From: Betaproteobacteria bacterium
GTDB lineage: Bacteria > Pseudomonadota > Gammaproteobacteria > Burkholderiales > SG8-39
Reading direction: 5' to 3'
DNA: 13,808 nucleotides
Assembly (NCBI GenBank): GCA_029865405.1
Contig: JAOUGZ010000029.1
Span: 1-13,808, forward strand
Each line of letters begins with the position of its first letter. The first letter of the stretch is position 1. Positions 13,785 through 13,808 of this stretch are shown in pieces. Below the pieces are notes generated by a model. The model was not told where the DNA came from. It worked only from the letters and a program-made list of their open reading frames with translations, and did not search any database. A program made the translations under genes and the position numbers.

Positions 13785-13808
13785 GTCATCCGCCAGTATT
13801 GGTACTTC

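Noticed and set aside
1..13808. CRISPR array, insertion sequence, tRNA or phage element
   Set aside because: No regularly spaced repeats, transposase or integrase motifs, or tRNA-like cloverleaf were seen anywhere in the window.

Overview
The window is about 13.8 kb of very GC-rich, densely coding bacterial chromosome. The order aldolase-purC-purE-sua5, the GC-biased codon use and the small-gene families present (a DUF6868-like protein, a GlcG/HbpS-like protein, split UxaA/SuyAB-type subunits) suggest a betaproteobacterium, probably an environmental one. That is an inference from gene content only. I see no tRNA, rRNA, insertion sequence, CRISPR array or phage gene, and no stretch over 300 bases without a gene.

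Layout, left to right. (1) Bases 1-1751, minus strand: a two-subunit UxaA-type lyase (SAF-domain small subunit and metal-binding large subunit, closest in architecture to sulfolactate sulfo-lyase SuyAB), followed by an alpha/beta hydrolase cut off by the window edge. (2) Bases 1752-1896: a divergent promoter region. (3) Bases 1897-4376, plus strand: a zinc-free MDR quinone/NADPH oxidoreductase coupled by an ATGA overlap to a Tat-exported PhoD-type phosphatase. (4) Bases 4336-6266, minus strand: a compact set of five small genes in the order HEAT-repeat (exported), secreted Cys-containing protein, 2-TM protein, 3-TM protein, cytosolic HEAT-repeat protein. Its last gene overlaps the phosphatase gene tail to tail by 41 bases. 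(5) Bases 6341-8284, minus strand: a DUF2007-like gene with no normal start codon, a truncated-looking 42-residue gene, a DUF6868-like membrane protein, an ankyrin protein and a glutathione S-transferase. (6) Bases 8292-13784, minus strand: exported GlcG/HbpS-like protein, class I fructose-bisphosphate aldolase, purC, purE, sua5, lipoprotein, two-TM DUF3592-like protein and two-domain rhodanese.

Regions 4-6 are all read in one direction with few gaps; many neighbours overlap by exactly four bases (ATGA or GTGA), so much of 4336-13784 may be one or a few long transcripts. A housekeeping core (glycolysis, two IMP-synthesis steps, tRNA t6A37 synthesis) leads, and small accessory or envelope genes trail behind it. 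purK, which normally acts just before class I PurE, is not in the expected place between purE and sua5.

The most interesting material is the five-gene HEAT/membrane/secreted cassette, the startless DUF2007-like gene beside a truncated gene, the missing purK, and a perfect 9-bp hairpin across the stop codon between the lyase and the hydrolase. No clearly new defence or mobile system is evident.
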